In this document: positions 25,837 to 35,437 of the stretch, piece by piece
Position numbering within the stretch: position 1 is the first letter of the stretch
How the letters are laid out: every line of letters begins with the position of its first letter
Assembly: GCF_030812255.1 (NCBI RefSeq)
Contig: NZ_JAUSSH010000002.1
Coordinates: forward strand, 1 to 64,000
Length of the DNA: 64,000 bases
From: Paeniglutamicibacter psychrophenolicus
GTDB taxonomy: Bacteria > Actinomycetota > Actinomycetes > Actinomycetales > Micrococcaceae
Direction: 5' to 3'
Translations under genes and position numbers: made by a program
Notes under the pieces: generated by a model
What the model was told of the DNA's origin: nothing
The model's input: only the letters and a program-made list of their open reading frames with translations
Database searches by the model: none

Positions 25837-26487
25837 GTGATCCGGATCGTGCTGGTCGATGACGAGAACCTGGTGCGCGCCGGGCTGCGCATGATCATCG
25901 AATCGGACCCGCGCGTCGAGGTCGTGGGCGAATGCGCCGACGGGCGGGCGGCGGTGTCCCTGGTGGACTCACTGGCACCGGATCTGGTGCTGATGGACAT
26001 CAGGATGCCGGTCATGGACGGGCTCTTGGCCAGCGAGGAGATCCTGCGGGCCGACCCGGGCCAAAAGATCCTGGTCCTGACCACGTTCAACACCGACGAG
26101 ATGGTGCTTTCCGCGCTGAAGATGGGTGCCAGCGGATTCCTGCTCAAGGACACCCCGCCGGCCGAACTGATGAACGCCATCAACCAGGTGGCCGCCGGGC
26201 GGACGATGCTCTCCGAATCGGTCACCAAGCAGCTGATCTCGGTGGCCGGTTCGCGCCCGGAGAGCTCGCGGCGCAACCTGGCCCTCGAGAAGCTGGGCGT
26301 GCTCACCGGGCGGGAACGGGAGATCGCGGTGGCGATGGCCCGCGGCCACTCCAACCAGGAGATCGCACAGCAGCTGTTCATCTCGCTGGCGACCGTGAAA
26401 ACCCACATCGGCCGGGTGCTGGAGAAGCTGGGCATGGACAACCGCGTCCAGGTGGCACTGTGCGTCTTCGAATCCGAGGCCGGCTGA
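25837..26487 (+). CDS. NarL/FixJ-type response regulator, pair 2
   Basis: A 216-residue regulator. Receiver pocket LVDDENLV, phosphorylation site DLVLMDIRMPVMDG, TTFNTDE and Lys in LLKDTP; C-terminal LuxR helix-turn-helix (LTGREREIAVAMARG through GRVLEKLGMDNRV). GTG at 25837 is chosen as it gives the usual VIRIVLVDD start; earlier in-frame GTGs at 25810 and 25819 overlap the kinase gene. The ABC exporter genes follow about 150 bases later and are a likely target (inference). Confidence 0.9.
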   Translation: MIRIVLVDDENLVRAGLRMIIESDPRVEVVGECADGRAAVSLVDSLAPDLVLMDIRMPVMDGLLASEEILRADPGQKILVLTTFNTDEMVLSALKMGASGFLLKDTPPAELMNAINQVAAGRTMLSESVTKQLISVAGSRPESSRRNLALEKLGVLTGREREIAVAMARGHSNQEIAQQLFISLATVKTHIGRVLEKLGMDNRVQVALCVFESEAG

Positions 26488-26634
26488 TTCCGGGCCCGCG
26501 GCATGCGGTGGCTTTACCGGAACTCCGGCACCCCCTAGGGGGAAACCCGTACGCCGAAAGAGTGACGGCCTCACCCCTGAAGATCATCCACTTGGGCGGC
26601 GACGCACCGAGAGAAACTCCGTACCGTTGGAGAC

Positions 26635-27579
26635 ATGATCACAGCAGAGGCGTTGACCAAGAACTACGGCACCAAGCGTGCGGTGGACGGGGTTACCTTT
26701 ACCGTCCAGCCGGGCAAAGTCACCGGCTTCCTTGGCCCGAACGGGGCCGGAAAATCCACCACCATGCGCATGGTCGTCGGGCTCGACCGGCCGTCCTTTG
26801 GCAACGTGACGGTCAATGGCCGCAGGTACGCCGAGCATGCCGCGCCGCTGCGCGAGGTCGGGGCCCTGTTGGAAGCCAAGTCCGTGCACAAGTCGCGCAG
26901 CGCCCGCACACACCTGCGGGCCCTGGCGGCAACCCACTCGATCCCCAACACCCGCGTCGACGAGGTCATCGAACTCACCGGCCTGGGGGCTGTCGCTTCC
27001 AAGAAGGTCGGCGGCTTCTCGTTGGGCATGGGCCAGCGGTTGGGCATCGCGGTCGCCCTGCTGGGTGACCCGCAGACGCTGATCCTCGACGAGCCGGTCA
27101 ACGGGCTGGATCCCGAGGGCGTGCTGTGGGTCCGGAACCTCGCCCGCCACCAGGCCTCCCAGGGCAAGACGGTGTTCATCTCCTCACACCTGATGAGCGA
27201 GATGGCCCTGACCGCCGACCACCTGATCGTGATCGGGCGCGGGCGCATCATTGCCGACGCCCCGATCGAGCAGATCATTGGCGGCAGCAACGTGCCGACC
27301 TGCAGGGTCAAGACCGACTCGGCCGAAGACTTGATGAACGCGCTGGCCGCCGAAAACGTGCAGTTGACCCGGGTCGATGCCCAAACCATCCAGGTCGCCG
27401 GGCTTGATGGCCGGGCCATCGCGACCCGCGCCCTCGACAGGCAGATCCTGCTCTACGAGTTGACGCCCGTGAAGCAGTCCCTCGAAGAGGCCTACATGGC
27501 GCTGACCCAAGACGAGGTCGAGTACCACTCCCACCTTGGCAACGAGCTTGCCGCCACGAGCACCGGAAAGCAGGGCTAG
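26635..27579 (+). CDS. ABC transporter ATP-binding protein (drug/peptide exporter type)
   Basis: A 314-residue ATPase of the BcrA/DrrA group. Walker A GPNGAGKSTT (about residue 38), signature FSLGMGQRLGIA, Walker B LILDEP followed by NGLDPEG, and H-loop SSHLM. The last ~95 residues form the C-terminal regulatory extension common in this group. It energises the permease encoded three bases downstream. TACCGT seven bases before the ATG suggests a leaderless message. Likely role: export of an antibiotic, peptide or lipid; substrate not evident. Confidence 0.93.
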   Translation: MITAEALTKNYGTKRAVDGVTFTVQPGKVTGFLGPNGAGKSTTMRMVVGLDRPSFGNVTVNGRRYAEHAAPLREVGALLEAKSVHKSRSARTHLRALAATHSIPNTRVDEVIELTGLGAVASKKVGGFSLGMGQRLGIAVALLGDPQTLILDEPVNGLDPEGVLWVRNLARHQASQGKTVFISSHLMSEMALTADHLIVIGRGRIIADAPIEQIIGGSNVPTCRVKTDSAEDLMNALAAENVQLTRVDAQTIQVAGLDGRAIATRALDRQILLYELTPVKQSLEEAYMALTQDEVEYHSHLGNELAATSTGKQG

Positions 27580-27581
27580 CC

Positions 27582-28445
27582 ATGAGTACCGCAACCATGA
27601 AACGACCACGTTCCGCCGCGCCCGGTGCCGCCGGAAGCGGAAAGCTCAGCTTCCCCGGAGTGCTGCGCGGCGAATTCATCAAGTTCTTCTCGCTTCCCTC
27701 CACCATGATCCTGATCTTGGCCACCATCGTGGTGATGGTGGCATTCGCCGCACTGGGCGCATGGCTTATCGGCTGGTCCATGGGCATGGCCGCGGAGTCC
27801 CCGGAAATGGCCGCATCCATGGGGGACATGGGAGAGGCCACCGCGGCACTGCCTACCAGCGGACTGGCCTTCGCCCAGCTGATCATCGGGGCGCTGGCCG
27901 TGATGGTCATGAGCTCCGAGTTTGCCACGGGCGCAGCACGTTCAACCTTTGTCGCCGTCCCCACGCGCCAGCCCGTGTTCTGGGCCAAGACGCTGATGAT
28001 CGGAATCGTTTCCGCGGTGGTGGCGACCGTGTCGATTCTGCTGTCCTTCGCCGTTGCCAAGCCCATCGCCGGCGCATACGACCTGGAGCTGGTGTTCTCT
28101 TCCGAGGCGTTGCAGCGCGCCATGTGGGTCGGCGTTCTCTACGTGGTCATGGTGTCGCTGATCGGGATGGCTCTGGGGGCCCTGCTGCGCAACTCGGCCG
28201 GAGGCATCGTCGTGCTTGCGGCGCTGTTCTTCGTCCTTCCGCTGGCCATGGGCGGGTTCAGTGCCCTTGCCGATTGGTTGGCCAAGGCCATGCGCTTCCT
28301 GCCGGACCAGGCAGGTGCCGCACTGATGCAGCTCCAACTGGCCCCAGGCGGCCTGGAGCAATGGCAGAACGGGCTGGTGGTCGCCGCGTGGATCGTCATC
28401 CCGCTGGTCGCCGCGGCCGTGGTGCTGCAGCGCCGCGACATCTAG
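27582..28445 (+). CDS. ABC-2 type transporter permease
   Basis: A 287-residue membrane protein with six hydrophobic segments and a large loop after the first (Met/Glu-rich, around residues 65-90). The start overlaps nothing but lies two bases past the ATPase stop, so the two form one operon and one exporter. The segment beginning MVMSSEFATGAARSTF is the amphipathic region typical of ABC-2 permeases. A kinase gene follows 30 bases later with its own leaderless promoter. Confidence 0.9.
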   Translation: MSTATMKRPRSAAPGAAGSGKLSFPGVLRGEFIKFFSLPSTMILILATIVVMVAFAALGAWLIGWSMGMAAESPEMAASMGDMGEATAALPTSGLAFAQLIIGALAVMVMSSEFATGAARSTFVAVPTRQPVFWAKTLMIGIVSAVVATVSILLSFAVAKPIAGAYDLELVFSSEALQRAMWVGVLYVVMVSLIGMALGALLRNSAGGIVVLAALFFVLPLAMGGFSALADWLAKAMRFLPDQAGAALMQLQLAPGGLEQWQNGLVVAAWIVIPLVAAAVVLQRRDI

Positions 28446-28475
28446 AATCCCCCGATAGGTCGCTAGGCTCAAGAC

Positions 28476-29810
28476 ATGAGTGAAAACACGGCGCCGGCCT
28501 CCGGAACCCCGGAGGCCAGCTTCGCCGAGATCTCGGCACAGCGCATCGGGCCCCTGCGTGCCTACATGCGCCGGAACCCGGTGCTGGTCAACGCCTCCGT
28601 CGTGCTGCTCTACTTCCTGCTGACCATTGTGAGCCTGGTCGAATCGGTGCTCTCGGAGCACTGGGCCACCACCGGCCTGTTGACGATCACCGGAGTCTGG
28701 CTGTACTTCCGGCGCCGCTGGCCGATGTTCGTGCTGATCATGGTGGTGCTCTTTGACTCGGCCGCAACGCTGCTGGATTCCTCGTATTTCGGCGGCAGCG
28801 CCGGTTTGTGGATCGCGCTGTATGCCGCCTCCACAAAATATGCCGCAAGGCGCATGTTCGCGCTGACAGCCCTGATCACCGCGCTGCAGGGGTTGATCTT
28901 CGTGATCATCGGGCTGCCGGCGATGTTCACTGATTCCGCAGAGGACCAGGCCGCGCTGGCGGAAATCGGCGGGCGGAACCTGACCATCACACTCTCCCTG
29001 GCCTTCCTGCTGGGCACCAACGCCGCGGCCGTGGCGATCGGTGCGGCGGTGCGCAACCACCGGCTGCACGAGGCCGAGCTGGACAACTGGGCCAAGCGCG
29101 TCCAGACCCTGGCACAGGTGCGCGAACGCACCCGCATCGCCCGCGAGATGCACGACGTGGTCGCGCACTCGCTCTCGGTGATGATCGCACTCTCCGACGG
29201 GGCGGCGGTGGTGCTCAAGCGCGATCCCGTCCGTGCCGGGGAGGTGCTGGCCGAGCTCTCCGGCACCGGGCGGCGCGCGCTGGGGGACATGCGACGGGTC
29301 ATCGGGGTGCTGCGCACCGGAGACGGGGCATCCCTGGAACCGCAACCGGCCGGAGGGTCGCTGGAGGAAATGCTCGCCGGGTTCAAGGTGGCGGGGCTGC
29401 CGCTGCGCTATTCCACCTCAGGCCCGGCGCTGCCGGACGACGCCACCTTCCAGCTGACCGTCCACCGCATCATCCAGGAATCGCTGACCAACGTGCTGCG
29501 CTACGGCCGCAACGTCACCGCGGTCGAGGTGTCCGTGGCCCGGGTGGACCAAGACGTCACGGTGCGCATCCACGACGACGGCACGCACCAGGAGGCACGC
29601 CGCGAACTGGTCGGATCGGCCCAGGGCATCCGCGGCATGAAGGAACGAGCCGCGCTCTTCGACGGCACGCTATATGCCGGGCCGGCCTCCGCCGGCGGCT
29701 GGAGCGTGCTGGCCAAGCTCAAGTTGCCGCACCCGACCCGCTGCCCCGGGGAAACGCCCGCGGGCACCGGCACGCAAACCGCACCCAAGACCCAACACCA
29801 AGGATCGTGA
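28476..29810 (+). CDS. Sensor histidine kinase (HisKA_3 type), pair 3
   Basis: A 444-residue membrane kinase. Transmembrane segments lie at residues ~40-200, then the phosphoacceptor motif RERTRIAREMHDVVAHSLS, N box IIQESLTNVLRYG, HDDG box and the GIRGMKERAALFDG box, all intact. It starts 30 bases after the permease gene, with TAGGCT six bases upstream of the ATG (leaderless). Its regulator overlaps the stop codon. Position between the exporter and regulator suggests it may sense the exporter or its substrate (inference). Confidence 0.92.
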   Translation: MSENTAPASGTPEASFAEISAQRIGPLRAYMRRNPVLVNASVVLLYFLLTIVSLVESVLSEHWATTGLLTITGVWLYFRRRWPMFVLIMVVLFDSAATLLDSSYFGGSAGLWIALYAASTKYAARRMFALTALITALQGLIFVIIGLPAMFTDSAEDQAALAEIGGRNLTITLSLAFLLGTNAAAVAIGAAVRNHRLHEAELDNWAKRVQTLAQVRERTRIAREMHDVVAHSLSVMIALSDGAAVVLKRDPVRAGEVLAELSGTGRRALGDMRRVIGVLRTGDGASLEPQPAGGSLEEMLAGFKVAGLPLRYSTSGPALPDDATFQLTVHRIIQESLTNVLRYGRNVTAVEVSVARVDQDVTVRIHDDGTHQEARRELVGSAQGIRGMKERAALFDGTLYAGPASAGGWSVLAKLKLPHPTRCPGETPAGTGTQTAPKTQHQGS

Positions 29811-30532
29811 GCAAAACCATGCCCGAAACCACCGACCAAACCACCGCGCGCATCGGGGTGCTGCTGGTCGACGACCAGCCGCTGCTGCGCATGGGATTCC
29901 GGCTCATCCTCGAGGGCGAGGATGACCTGGCGATCCTCGGCGAAGCCTCCGACGGGGCCGAGGGCGTGGCGCTTGCCGCCAAGATGAAGCCCGACGTGGT
30001 GCTCATGGACGTGCGCATGCCGGTCATGGACGGCATCGAGGCGACCGGACGCATCGTGCGCGAACACCCGGAGGCGAAGGTCATCATCCTGACCACCTTC
30101 GACCTGGACGAGTATGCCTTCGCCGGGCTGCAGGCCGGGGCGAGCGCCTTCCTGCTCAAGGACGTCGCTCCCGAGGAACTGGTCAACGCGGTGCGCCTGG
30201 TCGCCTCCGGAGATGCGGTGGTCGCCCCCCGGGTCACCGCCCGGCTGCTGGAAACCTACGTGCGCGCCGGCGGGGCCAACCGTCCCGCACCGGCCCCGGA
30301 ACGCGATCCGCTGCTGGGGGACCTGACCCCGCGTGAGCTCGAGGTGCTCGGGGCCATGGCCGAGGGGCTGTCCAACGCGGAGATCGCGCACCGCTTCTTC
30401 CTCTCCGAGGCCACCGTGAAGACCCACGTGCGCCGGATCCTGACCAAGCTGCACCTGCGCGATCGCGTGCAGGCCGTGGTCTACGCGTACGAAACCGGGT
30501 TGGTCATCCCCAGCCAGGGGCTGGACTACTAA
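29807..30532 (+). CDS. NarL/FixJ-type response regulator, pair 3
   Basis: A 241-residue regulator. Receiver pocket LLVDDQPLL, phosphorylation site DVVLMDVRMPVMDG, TTFDLDE and Lys in LLKDVA; an Ala/Pro-rich linker, then the LuxR helix-turn-helix (LTPRELEVLGAMAEG through RRILTKLHLRDRV). A GTG start at 29807 overlaps the kinase TGA; ATG 29819 is an alternative. A small membrane protein gene follows seven bases after the stop. Confidence 0.93.
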   Translation: MSKTMPETTDQTTARIGVLLVDDQPLLRMGFRLILEGEDDLAILGEASDGAEGVALAAKMKPDVVLMDVRMPVMDGIEATGRIVREHPEAKVIILTTFDLDEYAFAGLQAGASAFLLKDVAPEELVNAVRLVASGDAVVAPRVTARLLETYVRAGGANRPAPAPERDPLLGDLTPRELEVLGAMAEGLSNAEIAHRFFLSEATVKTHVRRILTKLHLRDRVQAVVYAYETGLVIPSQGLDY

Positions 30533-30539
30533 AGGACGC

Positions 30540-30710
30540 ATGCCCATGAACTCCGAATTCCTGCGCAGCCCCTGGCTGCTGCTGGCCGTGGTGCTGGGGG
30601 TGCTCGGCGCCTTCCTGATCACGCTCTTCGCGCTGCCCATCCCCGGTTGGGCTAGCATCGTGCTGGGGGTCGGCGCCCTCGTGGTGGCCCTGGTCCGCAC
30701 CCGCTACTAG
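30540..30710 (+). CDS. Small two-helix membrane protein
   Basis: A 56-residue protein (MPMNSEFLRSPWLLLAV at the start, ending VRTRY) with two hydrophobic helices at about residues 11-32 and 36-52 joined by a short PIPGW turn. AAAGGA precedes the ATG, and the gene starts seven bases after response regulator 3, so it is the last gene of that operon. Small membrane proteins in such a place can tune the kinase or the transporter, but no family was recognised. Confidence 0.7.
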   Translation: MPMNSEFLRSPWLLLAVVLGVLGAFLITLFALPIPGWASIVLGVGALVVALVRTRY

Positions 30711-30792
30711 GGCCCGGATCCCCGGCTCCACGCACGTTTTTCGGCACCGCACCGCCGGAGCCCCCGCCCGCAACCTACGTCAAGGGAATCGA

Positions 30793-32070
30793 ATGTCCAG
30801 CGCAGCCATCGAGCACATCAACGACCTCGCCGCCTTCGTCGCGGCCTCGCCCTCGTCCTTCCACGCCGCCGCCGAGGCCGCCCGCCGGCTGGACGCGGCC
30901 GGGTTCACCGCCTTGAACGAGGCCGACGCCTGGGAGCCGGCCCCCGGAGGGCACTACGTCATCCGCGACGGGGCGATCATCGCCTGGGTGCAGCCCGAGG
31001 ACGCGACCGCCACGACGGGTTTCCACATCCTGGGCTCGCACACCGACTCGCCCTCCTTCAAGCTCAAGCCCAAGCCCACCACCGGCGCCCACGGCTGGCT
31101 GCAGGCCGGGGTCGAGGTCTACGGCGGCCCGCTGCTGAACTCCTGGCTGGACCGCGAGCTGCTGCTGGCCGGGCGCCTGGTGCTGCGCGACGGCACGCAG
31201 CTGCTGGCCCGCACCGCCCCGATGCTGCGCTTCCCGCAGTTGGCCATCCACCTGGACCGGGCCGTGAACGACGGGCTGGCCCTGGACAAGCAGCAGCACA
31301 TGAACCCGGTGTGGGGGATCGGGGACCCGGCGGAATCCGACGTGCTGGCCGTGCTGGCCGCATCCGCCGGCGTGGACGCGGCCGACATCGGCGGCTACGA
31401 CGTGGTGGTGGCCGACGCGCAGGAAGGGCAGGTCTTCGGCGGCTCGGGCGAGTTCTTCGCCTGCGGCCGGCTGGACAACCTCTCCTCGATGCACGCCTCG
31501 CTGGCCGCGCTGATCGAACACGCCGAAACCGGCGGCGGGGAGCACATCGCGGTGCTGGCCGCCTTCGACCACGAGGAAATCGGCTCGGCCTCCCGCTCCG
31601 GGGCCTGCGGCCCGCTGCTGCAGGACGTGCTCGAGCGCATCGGGCACACCCTGGGGGCCACGGGCGAGGACCGCAATCGCGCCTACGCCGACTCGTTCTG
31701 CCTCTCCGCGGACGCCGGGCATTCGGTGCACCCCAACTACCCCGGCCGCCACGACCCGGCCAACCGCCCGCTGCTGGGCAACGGCCCCCTGCTGAAGATC
31801 AACGCCAACCAGCGCTACGCCACCGACGCGGTGGGGGCGGCGCTCTTTGCCCGGCTCTGCGCTCAGGCGGATGTCCCGTACCAGGAGTTCGTCTCCAACA
31901 ACCAGATGCCGTGCGGATCGACCATCGGCCCGCTGACCGCCACCCGGCTGGGCATCCGCACCGTGGACGTGGGCATCCCGCTGCTGTCGATGCACTCGGC
32001 CCGCGAGCTGTGCGGCGTGGAGGACCCGTTGCGCCTGGCCAAGATCTCCGCCGCGTTCTTCGCCGCCTGA
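30793..32070 (+). CDS. apeB: M18 family aminopeptidase
   Basis: A 425-residue zinc aminopeptidase that removes N-terminal residues from peptides in the cytoplasm. The metal site is readable: GSHTDSPSFKLKP (His and Asp), FDHEEIGS (Glu pair and Asp), ADAGHSVHPNY and the late MHSARELCG His. Length and the PCGSTIGP segment match the family closely. AAGGGA lies upstream of the ATG. Members prefer acidic or neutral N-terminal residues, which cannot be told here. Confidence 0.95.
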   Translation: MSSAAIEHINDLAAFVAASPSSFHAAAEAARRLDAAGFTALNEADAWEPAPGGHYVIRDGAIIAWVQPEDATATTGFHILGSHTDSPSFKLKPKPTTGAHGWLQAGVEVYGGPLLNSWLDRELLLAGRLVLRDGTQLLARTAPMLRFPQLAIHLDRAVNDGLALDKQQHMNPVWGIGDPAESDVLAVLAASAGVDAADIGGYDVVVADAQEGQVFGGSGEFFACGRLDNLSSMHASLAALIEHAETGGGEHIAVLAAFDHEEIGSASRSGACGPLLQDVLERIGHTLGATGEDRNRAYADSFCLSADAGHSVHPNYPGRHDPANRPLLGNGPLLKINANQRYATDAVGAALFARLCAQADVPYQEFVSNNQMPCGSTIGPLTATRLGIRTVDVGIPLLSMHSARELCGVEDPLRLAKISAAFFAA

Positions 32071-32106
32071 TCGGCGTCGGGTCGGCGGCGGACGGTGGGC
32101 GGGCAG

Positions 32107-32715
32107 ATGGAGAACGGCGGGGCCGTGGTGGGACTTGGAACCAAGCCCGTCCTGGCGGGGGAGCGGGTCATCCTGCGCCCCTTCACCAAGGCGGACATCG
32201 CGGCCATGGGCCCGATCCTTGCGGATCCCGAGGTCTTGAAGCTGACCGGGTCGGTGCATTCGACCCGGGATGCCGAATCGGCGGACCCGGGCCTCGACGC
32301 CGCCACCAGGGCCTGGTACGAGGGGCTCGCCACGCGCAACGACAGGCTCGACTTGGCGGTGGTGGATGCGGCCGGCGGGCACTGCGTGGGCGAGGTGGTG
32401 CTCAACGATCTGGATGCGGAAAACCGCTCGTGCGGCTTCCGGATCCTGCTGGGCCCCGCCGGCCGGAACAGGGGACTGGGCTCGGAGGCGACGGCGCTGC
32501 TGCTGGAGCATGCCTTCAGCAATACGACCCTGCACCGCATTGCCCTGGAGGTCTACGACTTCAACCCGCGGGCCCGGCACGTCTACGAGCGCGCCGGGTT
32601 CATCCTCGAGGGCACGGCGCGGGCCGCGCTGCTCTTTGACGGGCGGTGGATCGACGCACACGTGTTCTCCATCCTGGCCACCGACCCCCGCCCGGGCCCC
32701 GCCGCCCGTTCCTGA
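32107..32715 (+). CDS. GNAT family N-acetyltransferase (RimJ/RimL type)
   Basis: A 202-residue acetyltransferase. The start ERVILRPFTKADIAAM, the CoA-binding segment NRGLGSEATALLLEHAF and the late strand NPRARHVYERAGFILEG are typical of RimJ-like enzymes that acetylate protein N-termini or small molecules. A GTG four codons earlier is an alternative start. It follows the aminopeptidase by 36 bases. Confidence 0.9.
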   Translation: MENGGAVVGLGTKPVLAGERVILRPFTKADIAAMGPILADPEVLKLTGSVHSTRDAESADPGLDAATRAWYEGLATRNDRLDLAVVDAAGGHCVGEVVLNDLDAENRSCGFRILLGPAGRNRGLGSEATALLLEHAFSNTTLHRIALEVYDFNPRARHVYERAGFILEGTARAALLFDGRWIDAHVFSILATDPRPGPAARS

Positions 32716-32781
32716 GCTCCGTGGCCTGCCGGCCACCGGGGCGTCACCCGATGTTCACCCGCCCGTGCTTTGCTCGCGGAC

Positions 32782-34905
32782 ATGATCGCCGAGCAAAGCA
32801 CGCCACGCCGTTTCCTGCCCGAGGTCCAGTCCCTGCGCGCCGTGGCGGTGCTGCTGGTCCTCACCTACCACCTGGAGCCCCGGCTGGTGCCCGGCGGGTT
32901 CATCGGGGTCGACGTGTTCTTCGCGATCTCCGGCTTCCTGATCACCGGGCACCTGCTGCGCGAGGTGCGCCGAACCGGGCGCATCGACCTGCCCGGGTTC
33001 TGGGCCGCACGGGTGCGGCGGATCCTGCCCGCAGCGTTCGCGGTGATCCTGGCGGTGCTGGCCGTCACGCTGGTGCTGCTGCCGGCAACGCAATGGAAAT
33101 CCGTGGGCACCGCGGCGCTGGCCTCCGCGTTCTCCGTGGAGAATTGGCTGCTTGCGGCAAGCTCCGTGGACTACCTGGCCGCCGAGGAGGCGCCCACCGC
33201 GCTGCAGCACTTCTGGTCCCTCGGGGTCGAGGAGCAGTTCTACCTCTTCTGGCCGCTGCTGGTGCTGCTGGCCGTGTGGCTCGGAAACCGGTGGGTGCAG
33301 GGCGGGTTGCGCCGCACGGCGGGCCGGCGGGAAGCGTCCGCCGGGTTGCCGCGCACCGGTCTGCTGCTGGTCTTCGGTGCAGTCATCGCGGCATCGCTGG
33401 CCTATTCGATGGTGCTGGTTGCCGCGGGGAATCAGGCGGCCTACTTCGACACCGGCGCCCGGGTCTGGGAACTCGCCGCGGGCGGGTTGCTGGCGCTTTT
33501 CCTCGCCCCGCCCGGGACCGGGACCCAGCCCCTGCGCGCCCGCTGGTTCGAGGGCCGTCGGGCCCGCACCGCGTTGGCCTGGGCGGGGTTCGGGACGATC
33601 GCGGTCGCGGCCTTCGGGTACGGGGCGGGCACCGCGTTCCCGGGGCTTTCCGCGGCCCTGCCGGTGGCTGGAACCCTTGCGGTGATCCTGGCGGGGGAAA
33701 CCCGTGGCGCCCTGGCCCCGCAAAAACTCCTTGAGGCCCGGCCCGTGCAATGGGTCGGGGACATTTCCTATTCGTTGTACCTGTGGCATTGGCCGGTGAT
33801 CACCTTCTTCCTGTTCCTGGCCGGACGGGAGCCGGGCCCGGCCCAGAGCCTGGGGCTGCTGGTGCTCTCGTTGCTGCTCGCTGCGGCCTCCCACCGCTGG
33901 ATCGAAACCCCGGTGCGCGCCCTGGCCCCGCTTGCCGCCTCGAAATGGCGGGCGCTGGGTGCCGGTGCGGTCGCGGTCGCGGTGGTCGCCGCGCTGGCCC
34001 TGGCGCCCGGAACCCTCGCCCAGCGGGAGATCATCGCCGCCGAACGTGCCGCCGCCACGTTGCTGGCCGCCCCGCCTCCCGGCTTCGGCGCCGCATCGAT
34101 TGCCTCCGGCGCGCCGGCCTACCTGCAGGGCGTGAACCAGATCGTCCCGGTGCCCGCGGAAGCCGAGCGCGACCTGCCCGACCTGGGCGATTGCGTCCAG
34201 AAACCGCAGTCGCCGAGCACCCGCGAATGTTCCAGGGGAGCGAAGGACGGCTCACTGACCATTGCCCTGGTCGGCGACTCGCATGCCACGCACTGGTATC
34301 GGGCGCTGGAGGCCTCCGCCAAGCGCCACGGGTGGACGCTGTTGACCTACCTGAAGAACTCCTGCCCGTTCTCCGGCACCAAGCGCATCGCCGAGGCCAA
34401 CGGCAGCATCTCCTGCAGCGGGGCAAACCAGGACACGCTGGAGCGCATCCTGGCACGCGGGGACGTGGACGCGGTGGTGACCAGCCACTGGGCCGGGTCC
34501 ACGTTCGAAAGCGGTGCGGCCGAGGGCTTCGCCGGCTACTGGGGGCAGCTCGAGGACGCAGGCATCAAGGTCTACCCGATCATCGACACCCCGCGCCCCG
34601 GGACCAGGACCTACGCGCGGGACTGCGTGGCGGAGCACCCCACGGACCTGGTGTCCTGCGGGGCTCCGGTGGCCAAGGCCTTCGAGGCCAACGACACCAC
34701 CCGTGCCGCTGCAGCACGCGAACCACGCGTCGACGTGCTGGATTTCTCCGACCAGTTCTGCGCGGACGGATTCTGCCCGGCGGTGATCGGCAACGTGCTG
34801 GTGTATCGGGACAAGCACCACGTCTCGGACACCTACATGCGCACCCTTGCCCCGGTCTTTGACGCCCGGCTGGGCGCGTTGCTGCGTGTTGATGGATTGG
34901 GCTGA
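32782..34905 (+). CDS. OafA/YrhL-like acyltransferase with C-terminal SGNH domain
   Basis: A 707-residue membrane protein that O-acylates surface glycans. The N-terminal acyltransferase-3 domain (residues ~8-370) has about ten helices, the active-site R-x-x-A-V start ([16 protein letters not shown]) and [12 protein letters not shown]. The C-terminal extracytoplasmic part is an SGNH domain with [13 protein letters not shown] (Ser) and a late DKHHVS (Asp/His). This AT3-SGNH fusion is a known architecture, as in OafB. Start at ATG 32782, twelve bases after an upstream in-frame start. A weak TTTGCT lies seven bases before. Confidence 0.92.
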   Translation: MIAEQSTPRRFLPEVQSLRAVAVLLVLTYHLEPRLVPGGFIGVDVFFAISGFLITGHLLREVRRTGRIDLPGFWAARVRRILPAAFAVILAVLAVTLVLLPATQWKSVGTAALASAFSVENWLLAASSVDYLAAEEAPTALQHFWSLGVEEQFYLFWPLLVLLAVWLGNRWVQGGLRRTAGRREASAGLPRTGLLLVFGAVIAASLAYSMVLVAAGNQAAYFDTGARVWELAAGGLLALFLAPPGTGTQPLRARWFEGRRARTALAWAGFGTIAVAAFGYGAGTAFPGLSAALPVAGTLAVILAGETRGALAPQKLLEARPVQWVGDISYSLYLWHWPVITFFLFLAGREPGPAQSLGLLVLSLLLAAASHRWIETPVRALAPLAASKWRALGAGAVAVAVVAALALAPGTLAQREIIAAERAAATLLAAPPPGFGAASIASGAPAYLQGVNQIVPVPAEAERDLPDLGDCVQKPQSPSTRECSRGAKDGSLTIALVGDSHATHWYRALEASAKRHGWTLLTYLKNSCPFSGTKRIAEANGSISCSGANQDTLERILARGDVDAVVTSHWAGSTFESGAAEGFAGYWGQLEDAGIKVYPIIDTPRPGTRTYARDCVAEHPTDLVSCGAPVAKAFEANDTTRAAAAREPRVDVLDFSDQFCADGFCPAVIGNVLVYRDKHHVSDTYMRTLAPVFDARLGALLRVDGLG

Positions 34906-34969
34906 GGGCCCGCGCGAAGGGCGTGATGCACCGCACCGGACACGGTCGGGAGAATCCCTGGTTTTCCGC

Positions 34970-35087
34970 TAGAATGGTTGAGGCTGTTTCTGCCGCACCC
35001 GGCAATCGGGTTGCGGCGACAGCAAATGCAAAGAACCTCCTGTTGCGGAAATGCCGTGACCGTTTAGCCCAAAGGAGGTGGGTTCAC
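34970..35087 (+). promoter_or_regulatory. rpsF promoter and leader with hidden ribosome-binding site
   Basis: TAGAAT at 34970-34975 is a good -10 hexamer. The leader contains ACCTCCT (35035-35041), exactly complementary to AGGAGGT (35073-35079), which includes the rpsF ribosome-binding site. A hairpin would hide it. S6:S18 binding to rpsF leaders with a CCG element is a known autoregulation; CCG occurs twice between the arms. Whether this leader is that motif needs a covariance search. Confidence 0.5.
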
Positions 35088-35393
35088 ATGCGTGCTTATG
35101 AATTGATGGTGCTGATCGACCCCGAGGTCGACGAGCGAACCGTTGAACCAACCCTCGGTAAGTTCCTGGACGTTGTCCGTAACGATGGTGGAACCATCGA
35201 GAACGTTGACATCTGGGGCCGTCGCCGCCTGGCCTACGACATTCAGAAGAAGAATGAGGCCATTTACGCGGTAGTTAACTTCACCGCCACCCCCGCTACT
35301 TCCGCAGAGCTTGACCGCCAGCTGGGCCTCAATGAGACCATCATGCGCACCAAGATCACCCGCCCGGAAGAGGCAAAGGTCGTTGCAGAGTAA
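35088..35393 (+). CDS. rpsF: Ribosomal protein S6
   Basis: A 101-residue 30S subunit protein that binds 16S rRNA with S18. The start [20 protein letters not shown] and the middle [11 protein letters not shown] are diagnostic, and length is normal. AAAGGAGG lies nine bases before the ATG at 35088; the open frame extends further back but is not coding. First gene of the rpsF-ssb-rpsR-rplI operon, with the usual gene order. Confidence 0.98.
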   Translation: MRAYELMVLIDPEVDERTVEPTLGKFLDVVRNDGGTIENVDIWGRRRLAYDIQKKNEAIYAVVNFTATPATSAELDRQLGLNETIMRTKITRPEEAKVVAE

Positions 35394-35437
35394 TTCTGCT
35401 CTTCGATCTTCGTAGAACAACACTTTAGGAGGCTCCA

